DNA from: an uncultured Rhodospirillales bacterium
Lineage (GTDB): Bacteria; Pseudomonadota; Alphaproteobacteria; CACIAM-22H2
Reading direction: 5' to 3'
Length of the DNA stretch: 38,682 nt
Assembly (NCBI GenBank): GCA_903860935.1
Contig: CAIOSQ010000461.1
Span: forward strand, 1 to 38,682
In this document: in pieces, positions 9,987-18,408 of the stretch
How the letters are laid out: each line of letters starts with the position of its first letter
Position numbering within the stretch: the stretch's first letter is position 1
The notes under the pieces: model-generated
What the model was told of the DNA's origin: nothing
Seen by the model: only the letters and a program-made list of their open reading frames with translations
The model's database searches: none
Position numbers and translations under genes: made by a program

Positions 9987-11503
9987 GTGGCGTGCCCTCC
10001 CCGGCCCAGTCTGCGCCAGGCCAGCCAGGCGAGCGGAAGGATCCAGATCGCGAGCGTCGTCGCCCCGAGTGTCCCGCCGATCGGGCGGCCGAAAAGCCCG
10101 GTCACGTCGCCGCCGACCTTGATCATCGACAGCAGGAAATTCTCCTCGATCATCTTGCCGAGGACGAGGCCGAGGATCGCGGGCGCGGTCGGTATCCCGT
10201 TCTCCTCGAAAAGGTATCCGATGATGCCCATCGCCAGCATCACCCAGACATTGAAGAGCGTGTTCTCGATCGCGAAGGAACCGACGACGCAGAACAGCAG
10301 AATGATCGGCATCAGCACTTCGCGCGGCACCGACAGGATGCGCCGCGACGCCTTGATCATTGCCCAGCCGAACGGGATCATCAGCAGATTGGCGAGGAAG
10401 AACACGATGAAGAGCGCGTAGACCAGATCCTGGCTGTTGATGAACACGGTAGGCCCGGGTTGCATGCCCTTCATGTAGAGGACGCCGATGACGATGGCGG
10501 TGATCGAATCGCCAGGGATTCCGAAGACGAGAGCCGGCACCCAGGCGCCGCCGAGCGCCGAGTTGTTGGCCGCGCCCGCGTCGACGAGCCCCTCCGGATG
10601 CCCGGTGCCGAATTTCTCCTTTTCCTTGGAGAAGCGCTTCGAGACCGCGTAGCTGATCCAGGCGGCGATATCGGCGCCGGCGCCCGGCAAGGCACCGATC
10701 AGCACGCCGATGAGATTGCCGCGGAAACAGTTGAGCGGGTAGCGCTTGAACAATTCCCACTGCCCGCGGAACACCGATCCGATGTTCTGCGCCACGATCT
10801 CGACCCGGCCATGATTGGCGGTGACGTTGCGGATCAACTCGGGCACCGCGAAGAATCCGACGAGCGCCGGCACCAGATCGATACCGCCCGTCAGGCTTAT
10901 GCTGCCGAAGGTGAAACGCGGCGTCCCGTGGACCACATCGATCCCCACCTGCGCGACCGCGAGCCCGAAGCACAGCGAGATGATGCCCTTGAGCGGATCG
11001 CCGCGCGCAACGAAGACGGCGCATGTCAATCCGAGACAGGCGAGCCAGAAATACTCGAAGGTCGAGAATTTGAGCGCGAGTTCCGCCAGGGCGGGCGCGA
11101 TCAGGGCAAGCGCCAGGGCACCGAACAGGCCGCCCACGACCGAGAAGACGAGGCACGCGCCGAGCGCCAGTTCGGCCTGCCCCTTCATCGTCATCGCATA
11201 GGCCTCGTCGGTGTAGGCCGCCGAGGCGGGCGTCCCGGGGATGCGCAGCAGGACGCCCGGCACGTCACCCGAGAAGATCGCCATCGCCGTCGCAGCGATG
11301 ATCGCTCCGATCGCCGGCACGGGATCCATGAAGAAGGTCACGGGAACCAGGAGTGCCGTCGCCATGGTCGCGGTCAGACCTGGTATGGCGCCGAAGAAAA
11401 GCCCGTAAAAAGACGACAGGCAGATGATCGCCAGAGTCTTCGGATCGAAGACGAGCCCGAAGGCCTTGGCGAGATTGGCCGTGTTCACGAGGCCGTCAAG
11501 CAT
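9983..11503 (-). CDS. tripartite tricarboxylate transporter permease, TctA family
   Basis: FGLVFDPKTLAIICLSSFYGLFFGAIPGLTATMATALLVPVTFFMDPVPAIG; 506 aa polytopic. Confidence 0.95.
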   Translation of the reverse strand: MLDGLVNTANLAKAFGLVFDPKTLAIICLSSFYGLFFGAIPGLTATMATALLVPVTFFMDPVPAIGAIIAATAMAIFSGDVPGVLLRIPGTPASAAYTDEAYAMTMKGQAELALGACLVFSVVGGLFGALALALIAPALAELALKFSTFEYFWLACLGLTCAVFVARGDPLKGIISLCFGLAVAQVGIDVVHGTPRFTFGSISLTGGIDLVPALVGFFAVPELIRNVTANHGRVEIVAQNIGSVFRGQWELFKRYPLNCFRGNLIGVLIGALPGAGADIAAWISYAVSKRFSKEKEKFGTGHPEGLVDAGAANNSALGGAWVPALVFGIPGDSITAIVIGVLYMKGMQPGPTVFINSQDLVYALFIVFFLANLLMIPFGWAMIKASRRILSVPREVLMPIILLFCVVGSFAIENTLFNVWVMLAMGIIGYLFEENGIPTAPAILGLVLGKMIEENFLLSMIKVGGDVTGLFGRPIGGTLGATTLAIWILPLAWLAWRRLGRGGHAT

Positions 11504-11513
11504 GGGCGACCCC

Positions 11514-11990
11514 TCAGAAAAGCTTGAAATAGGGGACGATTCCCCAGGGTAGCGGAACCAGGAGGACCTGGACGAAGAACTGATGGATCGCGAAGCTCGC
11601 CCCGGCCGCGATCACGAGCGCGACCATTGGGTGCCCCCAGAGCAGCCAGATCAGCGCCCAGAGCAGGAGGGGCGCGACGATCAGGAACCCGATGTCCTCG
11701 GAGAAGGCGAGATAACCGAGCAGGAACGCGAAGACGCTGGCGCCCTGAACGACCAGCCGCGGCTGCGAAAACCAGGCGTCCAGTTCGACCAACCTCGCGC
11801 CACGACGTCCGACCAGACCCTTCACGATCAGTCCGATCGCGGCCGCGGCCATGACGCTGGCGACGATCGTCGGAAAGAATCCCGGACCGAATTTCTGGCC
11901 TGGCGGCGTATGGAAGCCGCTGGCGCTGACGATGATGAACACGGCGAGCGCGAGGAAGATCGCGCCCAGGACGGTGTCGTTGAAACGCAT
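11514..11990 (-). CDS. tripartite tricarboxylate transporter small permease, TctB family
   Basis: 158 aa, about four hydrophobic helices, FGPGFFPTIVASVM motif, located between tctC and tctA. Confidence 0.88.
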   Translation of the reverse strand: MRFNDTVLGAIFLALAVFIIVSASGFHTPPGQKFGPGFFPTIVASVMAAAAIGLIVKGLVGRRGARLVELDAWFSQPRLVVQGASVFAFLLGYLAFSEDIGFLIVAPLLLWALIWLLWGHPMVALVIAAGASFAIHQFFVQVLLVPLPWGIVPYFKLF

Positions 11991-12035
11991 CTTGGATACC
12001 GGGGGCGGACCGGAAGGATCCGCCCCCGCCCCTGT

Positions 12036-13010
12036 TCACTTGGCGAGGCCGAGCGCCTTCATGGTCTCGGTCATCGAGGCCTCATGCGCCTGCATGAAGG
12101 CCACCGTGTCTTTCGAATTGAGCCACTTGGTGCCGAAATTACGCTGCTTCATGCCGTTCTGGAACTCCTCGGACTTCCAGATCTTCTCGAGCGTCGTCTC
12201 GAGTTTGCTGACGATGTCGGCGGGCAGGCCCTTCGGGCCGGCGACCAGACGGAACGCGCCGCCTTCCATGTCGACCCCGAGGGCCTCCTTGGCGGTCGGC
12301 ACGTCCTGGAACGGCGCACCCTGGCGGGCCGACGAGACGACATAGAGTGGGCGGAGCTTGCCGGCCTCGATCAGCGGCTTGCCTTCCGGCAGCGAACCGA
12401 CCGCGAGGTCGAGGCCACCCGAGGCGAGGTCCTGATTGCTCAGCGCGCCGCCAGCGGACGGCACCATCACCGGCTTCTTCGGGTCGATCCCGTACTTGAT
12501 GAACAATTCGGCGTTCGGGATATGCCAAGAACCGCCGCAGGAACCGCCGCAGCCGATCTTGTACTTCGAGGCATCCGCCTTGAGTGCGTCGAACGCCTCC
12601 TTGCCGGTCTTGAACGGCGAGTTGACGTTCACCAGCAGCGCCGCCGGATCGACGTTGTAGATCGCGATCGGCGCGAACATCGTGTGATTGATGTCCGCCT
12701 GCCCCAGCATCTTCCACTGGTAATAGTTGTAGACGATGCCGAGCGTGTAGCCGTCGGGGCGCGCGGTCGCGATCTGCGTGTGCCCGACGATGCCGCCGCC
12801 CTGGCCGTTATTGACGACGTTGAACGGCTGCTTGAGTTCGTCCTGCAACTGCTTGGCCAGAAGCCGCGCGGTGCCGTCGGTGCCGCCGCCTGCGCCCGCG
12901 GGCACGATGATGGTCACCGGGCGCTCCGGCCAGGCGGCCTGTGCCACCCCAGCGGTGGCCAGCACGGCAAGTGCGGTCCCGGCGATCAACGTCTTCAACG
13001 AAGCCTTCAT
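12036..13010 (-). CDS. tripartite tricarboxylate transporter substrate-binding protein (TctC/Bug family)
   Basis: Signal peptide MKASLKTLIAGTALAVLATAGVAQA; WPERPVTIIVPAGAGGGTDGTARLLA; start at 13010. Confidence 0.93.
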   Translation of the reverse strand: MKASLKTLIAGTALAVLATAGVAQAAWPERPVTIIVPAGAGGGTDGTARLLAKQLQDELKQPFNVVNNGQGGGIVGHTQIATARPDGYTLGIVYNYYQWKMLGQADINHTMFAPIAIYNVDPAALLVNVNSPFKTGKEAFDALKADASKYKIGCGGSCGGSWHIPNAELFIKYGIDPKKPVMVPSAGGALSNQDLASGGLDLAVGSLPEGKPLIEAGKLRPLYVVSSARQGAPFQDVPTAKEALGVDMEGGAFRLVAGPKGLPADIVSKLETTLEKIWKSEEFQNGMKQRNFGTKWLNSKDTVAFMQAHEASMTETMKALGLAK

Positions 13011-13099
13011 GTAGTCCTCCCGAAATCGATTGGACCAACAGGTTAGGACGCTGACGCGCGACGCGCCAGCATTCCGCGACGCGATTCGGCGCCGTGCGG

Positions 13100-14144
13100 T
13101 CAGGTCAGCCCCGACGCCGGCAGGTCGACGGCCGCACCATCGAGGATCGCGCACCGGAATCCGAGATGCTGATAACAGGTCGCGCCATGATGATCGCCCG
13201 CGGCCAGAAGCGCCGGATCGATGTCGACCATCCGGCGTCGCGGCGCCTTGTCGGCGCGCGCAGACACCTCGATCTCGGCACGACGCGCGAGTCCGCCCGG
13301 CCAGAACCGCGACGGCCCGGGAATGAAGATCTCCGCGCGACCGGAATCCCCCGTCGCCGTTATGGTCTCCTGCCAGCAGGCGCGATCGGCGAACATGCAG
13401 AGTTCAAGCATCGCGCGCCGACCGCCGCGAAAATCGACCACGACATAGGCGTTGTCGATGATGTCCGGAACCTCACCATCGTAACGCTCGTCGCGATGGT
13501 TCACGTCGGCCGCACCGGAGGCATAGACGCGCACCGGTTCGTCGTCGACGATCAGCCGCATCAGGTCGAAGAAAGGGCAGTATTTCTCGACCAGCGTTCC
13601 GCCGGTCCGGCGCACGAACCGGTTCCAGTCGCCAACCTTCGCGAGAAAAGGATAGCGGTGCTCGCGGATCGACAGCATCCGTAGGCTGCCGACCGCCCCT
13701 GCCGCGAGTTCGCGACGCAACTCCGCGACCGGCGGCATGTAGCGATACTCCATCGCGACCCAGACAGGCGCGCAATGCAGACCGCCTGCACGCGCCAGCG
13801 GGGCAATGACCTCCACGCGGGTGCAGACTGGCGTCTCGACCAGGACCGGGAACGCCCGCGGCGCCGCGAAGATGTCGGCGAGGATGGTGGCATGCGTGTC
13901 GTTCGGCGATGCGACGATCAACGCGTCGACCGCGTCGCTGGCGAGCAGTTCGCGGTGATCCGCGAAGACCATCGGATCAGCGGCGAAGAGACGCCGCGCC
14001 TCGGACAGGGTCTCTGCGCGCGATCCCGGGTCCGGATCGACGATCGCGGCCAGTGAAGACCCCGGCAGCAGCGCGAGATTGCGCAGATGTTCGCCGCCCC
14101 ATCATGCCGGCCCCGATCAGGCCGTGGCGCAGCGTGGCGGTCAT
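13100..14144 (-). pseudogene. Gfo/Idh/MocA family oxidoreductase, apparently frameshifted near the 5' end
   Basis: ATG at 14144 (MTATLRHGLIGAGMMG) is one frame off the continuation GEHLRNLALLPGSSLAAIVDPDPGSRAETLSEARRLFAADPMVFADHREL...; the frame is restored by removing one base of the CCCC run at 14097-14100. Confidence 0.75.
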
Positions 14145-14174
14145 AGGGAGATCCTCCCGCGCGGCATCCGCGCG

Positions 14175-15674
14175 TCAGAGCTTGCCGGCGGCCTTGCCGA
14201 CCAGCCTCGTCGTGGAATGGCCTTGCTCGAGATCGACCAGGACGACGCGACCGCCCCAGGTGCCCACTTCGCGCGCCCCGACGACCTTGTCGAGCGTGTA
14301 GTCGGCGCCCTTGACCAGCAGGTGCGGACGCAACTGCGTGATCAGGGCAAGCGGCGTGTCCTCCGTGAAGATCACCACGCCATCGACGCTGGCGAGCGAG
14401 GCGAGGACGGTGGCGCGCGACGCCTCGTCCTGCAACGGCCGGTCCTTGCCCTTGAGCCGTTTGACCGAGGCGTCGGAATTGACCCCGACCACAAGCCGGT
14501 CGCAGGCCGCGCGCGCCTTGCGCAGCAGCGTCACATGCCCGGGATGGAGGAGATCGAAGACCCCATTGGTGAAGCCGACCTGGAGCCCGAGGCGACGCCA
14601 GCGTTCGACCTGCTCCTGCGCCTGGGCAGCCGAGAAGATCTTCGCCTCCGAGGCGACATTGGCCTCGTGGACCAGTTCGCGCCGCAATTCGTCGGGATGG
14701 ACCACAGCCGTGCCGACCTTCCCCACGACGATGCCGGCGGCGATGTTGGAGAGGGTCGCCGCCTTGTCGGGCTCGGCCCCGGCCGCAAGGGCGGCAGCGA
14801 AGCTGGCGATCACCGTGTCGCCGGCGCCCGACACGTCGAACACCTCACGCGCAAGCGCCGGCAGCGTAATCGTCCGGCCCTTGAGGCGCACCAGGGCCAT
14901 GCCGTCCTTGCCGCGCGTGCAGAGCATGGCCTCGAGGCCGAGGGCGCGGATCTGGCGACGCGCGGCGCGCTCGATCTCGCCGAGGGTCTCCGTGGGCATG
15001 CCCGTGGCGACCGCCAATTCGTGCCGGTTCGGCGTCAACAGCGTCGCGCCCTTGTAGCGGATCCAGTTGCTGCCCTTCGGATCGACCAGGACAGGCTTGC
15101 GGGCCTTGCGCGCCGCCGCGATCGCGGCGCGAGAGGTGGCGTCACCAAGCACGCCCTTCGCGTAATCGGACAGCACGACGATGTCGCAGTCGCGCACCGC
15201 CTCCTCGACCAGACGCTCGAGATCGCGCGCGGTCTCGGCCGAGAGCGGTGCCGTCGATTCCTGATCGGCGCGGAGCAATTGATGTCCGTCGGCGACGAAG
15301 CGTGTCTTGATCGTGGTCGGACGCAAGCGATCGACGAGCAGATGCGGTTCCAGCGATGACGCCTCGCCGACCAGGCGCATGACATCGTTTCCGGCCTGAT
15401 CGCTGCCCACGACCGACACGAACTGCGCCTGGACACCCAAGCTGACGAGGTTGCGCACGACGTTGCCCGCCCCGCCGAGCATCGACTGCTCGCGCTCGAC
15501 GCGGAAGATCGGGATCGGCGCCTCGGGGCTGATGCGTTCGACCCGCCCATAGACGAAGCGATCGAGCATCACGTCGCCGATGCATAGCACCCGTGCGGTC
15601 GCGAGACGATCGATGAGATCGGCGAGCGCCGCCTCGGTGCTGGTGACGCGCACCGCCGATTTTCTGTTCGTCAT
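14175..15674 (-). CDS. hldE: bifunctional D-glycero-beta-D-manno-heptose-7-phosphate kinase / heptose 1-phosphate adenylyltransferase
   Basis: GGAGNVVRNLVSLG and DVSGAGDTVIASFAAALAAG (ribokinase-like) plus VGFTNGVFDLLHPGHVTLLRKAR (nucleotidyltransferase). Confidence 0.95.
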   Translation of the reverse strand: MTNRKSAVRVTSTEAALADLIDRLATARVLCIGDVMLDRFVYGRVERISPEAPIPIFRVEREQSMLGGAGNVVRNLVSLGVQAQFVSVVGSDQAGNDVMRLVGEASSLEPHLLVDRLRPTTIKTRFVADGHQLLRADQESTAPLSAETARDLERLVEEAVRDCDIVVLSDYAKGVLGDATSRAAIAAARKARKPVLVDPKGSNWIRYKGATLLTPNRHELAVATGMPTETLGEIERAARRQIRALGLEAMLCTRGKDGMALVRLKGRTITLPALAREVFDVSGAGDTVIASFAAALAAGAEPDKAATLSNIAAGIVVGKVGTAVVHPDELRRELVHEANVASEAKIFSAAQAQEQVERWRRLGLQVGFTNGVFDLLHPGHVTLLRKARAACDRLVVGVNSDASVKRLKGKDRPLQDEASRATVLASLASVDGVVIFTEDTPLALITQLRPHLLVKGADYTLDKVVGAREVGTWGGRVVLVDLEQGHSTTRLVGKAAGKL

Positions 15675-15714
15675 GCCCTGTCCTCTACTGCCAGCGTGGC
15701 GAACGCCACGCGCA

Positions 15715-16884
15715 TCACGCGCGCAGCGGCTCCAGGATCGAGACGTAGTTGGCAACCGCGGCGCCGCCCATGTTGAACACCCCGGCAAGGCCTGGGTTGG
15801 AAACCTGCATGTCTCCCGCCGCCCCGGTCGCCTGCATCGCCGCCATGATATGCATCGACACGCCGGTCGCACCGATCGGATGGCCCTTCGACTTGAGGCC
15901 GCCCGACGCGTTCACCGGAAGACGACCGGTCTTCGCCGTGACGCCCTCCAGGGCGATCCGTCCCCCCTGCCCTGGCGCCGCGAGCCCCATCGCCTCGTAT
16001 TGCAGCAACTCGGCGATGGTGAAGCAGTCATGGGTCTCGACCAGGCGCAGATCCTCGACCCGCGTGCCGGCGTCGCGATGCGCCTGCTGCCAGGCGCGTG
16101 CGCAGCCCTCGAAGGCGACGATGTCGCGGCGGCTCATCGGCAGGTAGTCGTTGACATGGGCGCGCGCGCGGAACGCAACCGCCTTGCGCAGGCGCAGCGC
16201 GGTCTCGACGTCGGCCAGGACGAGCGCCGCGGCGCCATCCGAAACGAGGCTGCAATCGGTGCGCCGCAAAGGTCCCGCGACCAGAGGGTTCTTGTCCGAT
16301 ACCGTGCTGCAGAACGCGAAGCCCAGATCCTTGCGCAGCTGAGCGAACGGATTATCCACGCCGTTGCGATGATTTTTCGCGGCGATAGCGGCCATGGCGT
16401 CGGACTGGTCGCCGTATTTCTGCGCGTAGAGCTGCGCGATGTGACCGAAGACGCCCGCGAAGCTCATGCCGTCGCGGTCCTCCTGCTTGACGTAACTCGC
16501 CTTCATCAGGATCGCACCGATCTGCTCGCCAGGGGTCTCCGTCATCTTTTCGACGCCGACCACCAGCACGATGCGCGCGCGCCGCGCCTCGATCGCGGTG
16601 ATGCCCTGGTGGATCGCCGCCGTTCCGGTGGCGCAGGCATTCTCGACCCGCGTCGCCGGTTTGAAACGAAACGAATCATCGGCCTGCAGCACAAGCGAAG
16701 CAGGGAAATCCTGCTTCACGAATCCGCCGCCGAAATGCCCCACCAGGATCTCGTCGATGTCGGCCGGTGCGAGCCCTGCGTCGGCGATGGCCTGCACCGC
16801 CACCTCACCGACGAGGGCTTCGAGATCGAGCCCCTCGCGCTTGCCGAATTTTCCGTGCGACCAACCAACGATACAGGCTGTCAT
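15715..16884 (-). CDS. thiolase / SCP2-thiolase-like acetyl-CoA acetyltransferase
   Basis: VENACATGTAAIHQG active-site Cys region, VETHDCFTIAELLQYEAMGL, NASGGLKSKGHPIGATG. Confidence 0.9.
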   Translation of the reverse strand: MTACIVGWSHGKFGKREGLDLEALVGEVAVQAIADAGLAPADIDEILVGHFGGGFVKQDFPASLVLQADDSFRFKPATRVENACATGTAAIHQGITAIEARRARIVLVVGVEKMTETPGEQIGAILMKASYVKQEDRDGMSFAGVFGHIAQLYAQKYGDQSDAMAAIAAKNHRNGVDNPFAQLRKDLGFAFCSTVSDKNPLVAGPLRRTDCSLVSDGAAALVLADVETALRLRKAVAFRARAHVNDYLPMSRRDIVAFEGCARAWQQAHRDAGTRVEDLRLVETHDCFTIAELLQYEAMGLAAPGQGGRIALEGVTAKTGRLPVNASGGLKSKGHPIGATGVSMHIMAAMQATGAAGDMQVSNPGLAGVFNMGGAAVANYVSILEPLRA

Positions 16885-16915
16885 GGGAACGCTCCTCGGC
16901 GGGGGTGAGGTGAAG

Positions 16916-17947
16916 TCAGGCGATTCGCCAGGCGAGCGGCGCGTCGGGGAAGCCGACGACGCGGGTCGTACCTGCAGCGAGCGGCGCCGGTGGATCGCGA
17001 TGTGCGCGCACCAGGGTGATGCGCTCTTCGTTGGGCGGCAGGCCGTAGAAGCGCGGACCGTTGAGGCTCGCGAAGGCCTCTAGATGGTCGAGGGCGCCTT
17101 CCTCGTCGAACACCTGGGCATAAACCTCGATCGCGGTCTCGGCGTTGAAGACGCCGGCGGCACCGCAGGCGCATTCCTTGGCCTCGACCGAGTGCGGCGC
17201 GGAATCGGTACCGAGGAAGAATTTCGGGTCGCCGGAACACGCGGCCGCGCGCAGGGCGAGCCGGTCTTCCTCGCGCTTCGCGATCGGCAGGCAGTAGAGA
17301 TGGGGCCGCACGCCGCCGCGGAATATGTCGCTGCGATTGATCACAAGATGATGCGGCGTGATCGTGGCTGCCACGGTGGCAGGCGCGCTGCGCACATACT
17401 CGACGGCACGGCGCGTGGTGATGTGCTCGAGGACGATCTTGAGCGCAGGGTTCGCGGCGACGAGGCCGTCCAGCACGTCGTCGATGAATACGGCCTCACG
17501 ATCGAAGATATCGACGCCCTGACGCGTGACCTCGCCATGCAAGAGCAAGGGCATGCCGATCCGCGCCATGGTCGCGAAGACAGGCGCGAGCAAGGCCAGG
17601 TCGGTCACCCCATGGGCGGAGTTCGTGGTCGCATGCGCCGGATAGAGCTTGGCAGCGGTGAGGACGCCCGCGCGCCATCCTGCCTCGAGATCGACGGGAT
17701 CCGTCGTATCGGTCAGATAGGCGGTCATCAACGGCGTGAACGAAGATCCCGGGGGCAGCGCCGCGAGGATCCGCGCGCGATACGCCTTGGCGGCGGCCGT
17801 GTCGGTCACCGGCGGGACGAGATTGGGCATCACGATCGCGCGCGCGAACCGTGCCGCTGTCAGCGGCGCGACGGCCGCGAGCATCGCGCCGTCGCGCAAA
17901 TGGACGTGCCAGTCGTCGGGGCGACGCAGCGTCACGGACAAGGTCAT
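16916..17947 (-). CDS. pyrC: dihydroorotase
   Basis: [59 protein letters not shown]; start at 17947. Confidence 0.95.
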   Translation of the reverse strand: MTLSVTLRRPDDWHVHLRDGAMLAAVAPLTAARFARAIVMPNLVPPVTDTAAAKAYRARILAALPPGSSFTPLMTAYLTDTTDPVDLEAGWRAGVLTAAKLYPAHATTNSAHGVTDLALLAPVFATMARIGMPLLLHGEVTRQGVDIFDREAVFIDDVLDGLVAANPALKIVLEHITTRRAVEYVRSAPATVAATITPHHLVINRSDIFRGGVRPHLYCLPIAKREEDRLALRAAACSGDPKFFLGTDSAPHSVEAKECACGAAGVFNAETAIEVYAQVFDEEGALDHLEAFASLNGPRFYGLPPNEERITLVRAHRDPPAPLAAGTTRVVGFPDAPLAWRIA

Positions 17948-18128
17948 GACCAGTTTCCGTTCGAGCCAGGGAAGCGGCGCCAGGGGCTGCGCAGGACGCC
18001 TCGCGGCGGCACGCCGCAGCATTGCGGCGCATTCATAGGAGGCGCACCGCGCCACGGCAAGCCTTCGCCCGCAAAGCGCGCCCGGAACCGCAGCGGCACC
18101 TGGCTGGGCGTGAGGTGCGCGCCTGGGC

Positions 18129-18156
18129 TTGCCTCGACGCGCCTTTGGGCTATAAG
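18129..18156 (+). promoter_or_regulatory. candidate sigma70-type promoter for the small oxidase subunit gene
   Basis: TTGCCT (18129-18134), 16-bp spacer, TATAAG (18151-18156), about 45 bp upstream of the ATG at 18201. Confidence 0.45.
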
Positions 18157-18200
18157 CGGCGTCGGCACCGCAACGAACCGCCCAGGAGAGGCTCGATCAG

Positions 18201-18365
18201 ATGGCCAGCGCCCCGGACAGCAAGAATTACCCCTACACCGAAAATCACGTCGCGATGTGGGGCACGTTCTGCACCATCGCGAAATGGGTGACGATCCTGT
18301 CGGTGATCAGCCTGATTCTCATGGCCGCGTTCCTGACTGGCGACCACCGGTCGACCGGCGGCTGA
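18201..18365 (+). CDS. aa3-type cytochrome c oxidase subunit IV family small membrane protein (54 aa)
   Basis: MASAPDSKNYPYTENHVAMWGTFCTIAKWVTILSVISLILMAAFLTGDHRSTGG*; HxxMWGTFxxxxKW then one TM helix; below the ORF-track length cutoff. Confidence 0.85.
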   Translation: MASAPDSKNYPYTENHVAMWGTFCTIAKWVTILSVISLILMAAFLTGDHRSTGG

Positions 18366-18408
18366 GCGCTGGGGGCGCGGGAGGGCACCGCCCCCCGCGC
18401 CCGCGACG

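Noticed and set aside
9120-11156. 678-aa ORF containing the amidohydrolase with a long N-terminal extension
   Set aside because: The N-terminal ~390 aa is out-of-frame tctA; MIVDCHVNVWED at 9986 is the natural start.
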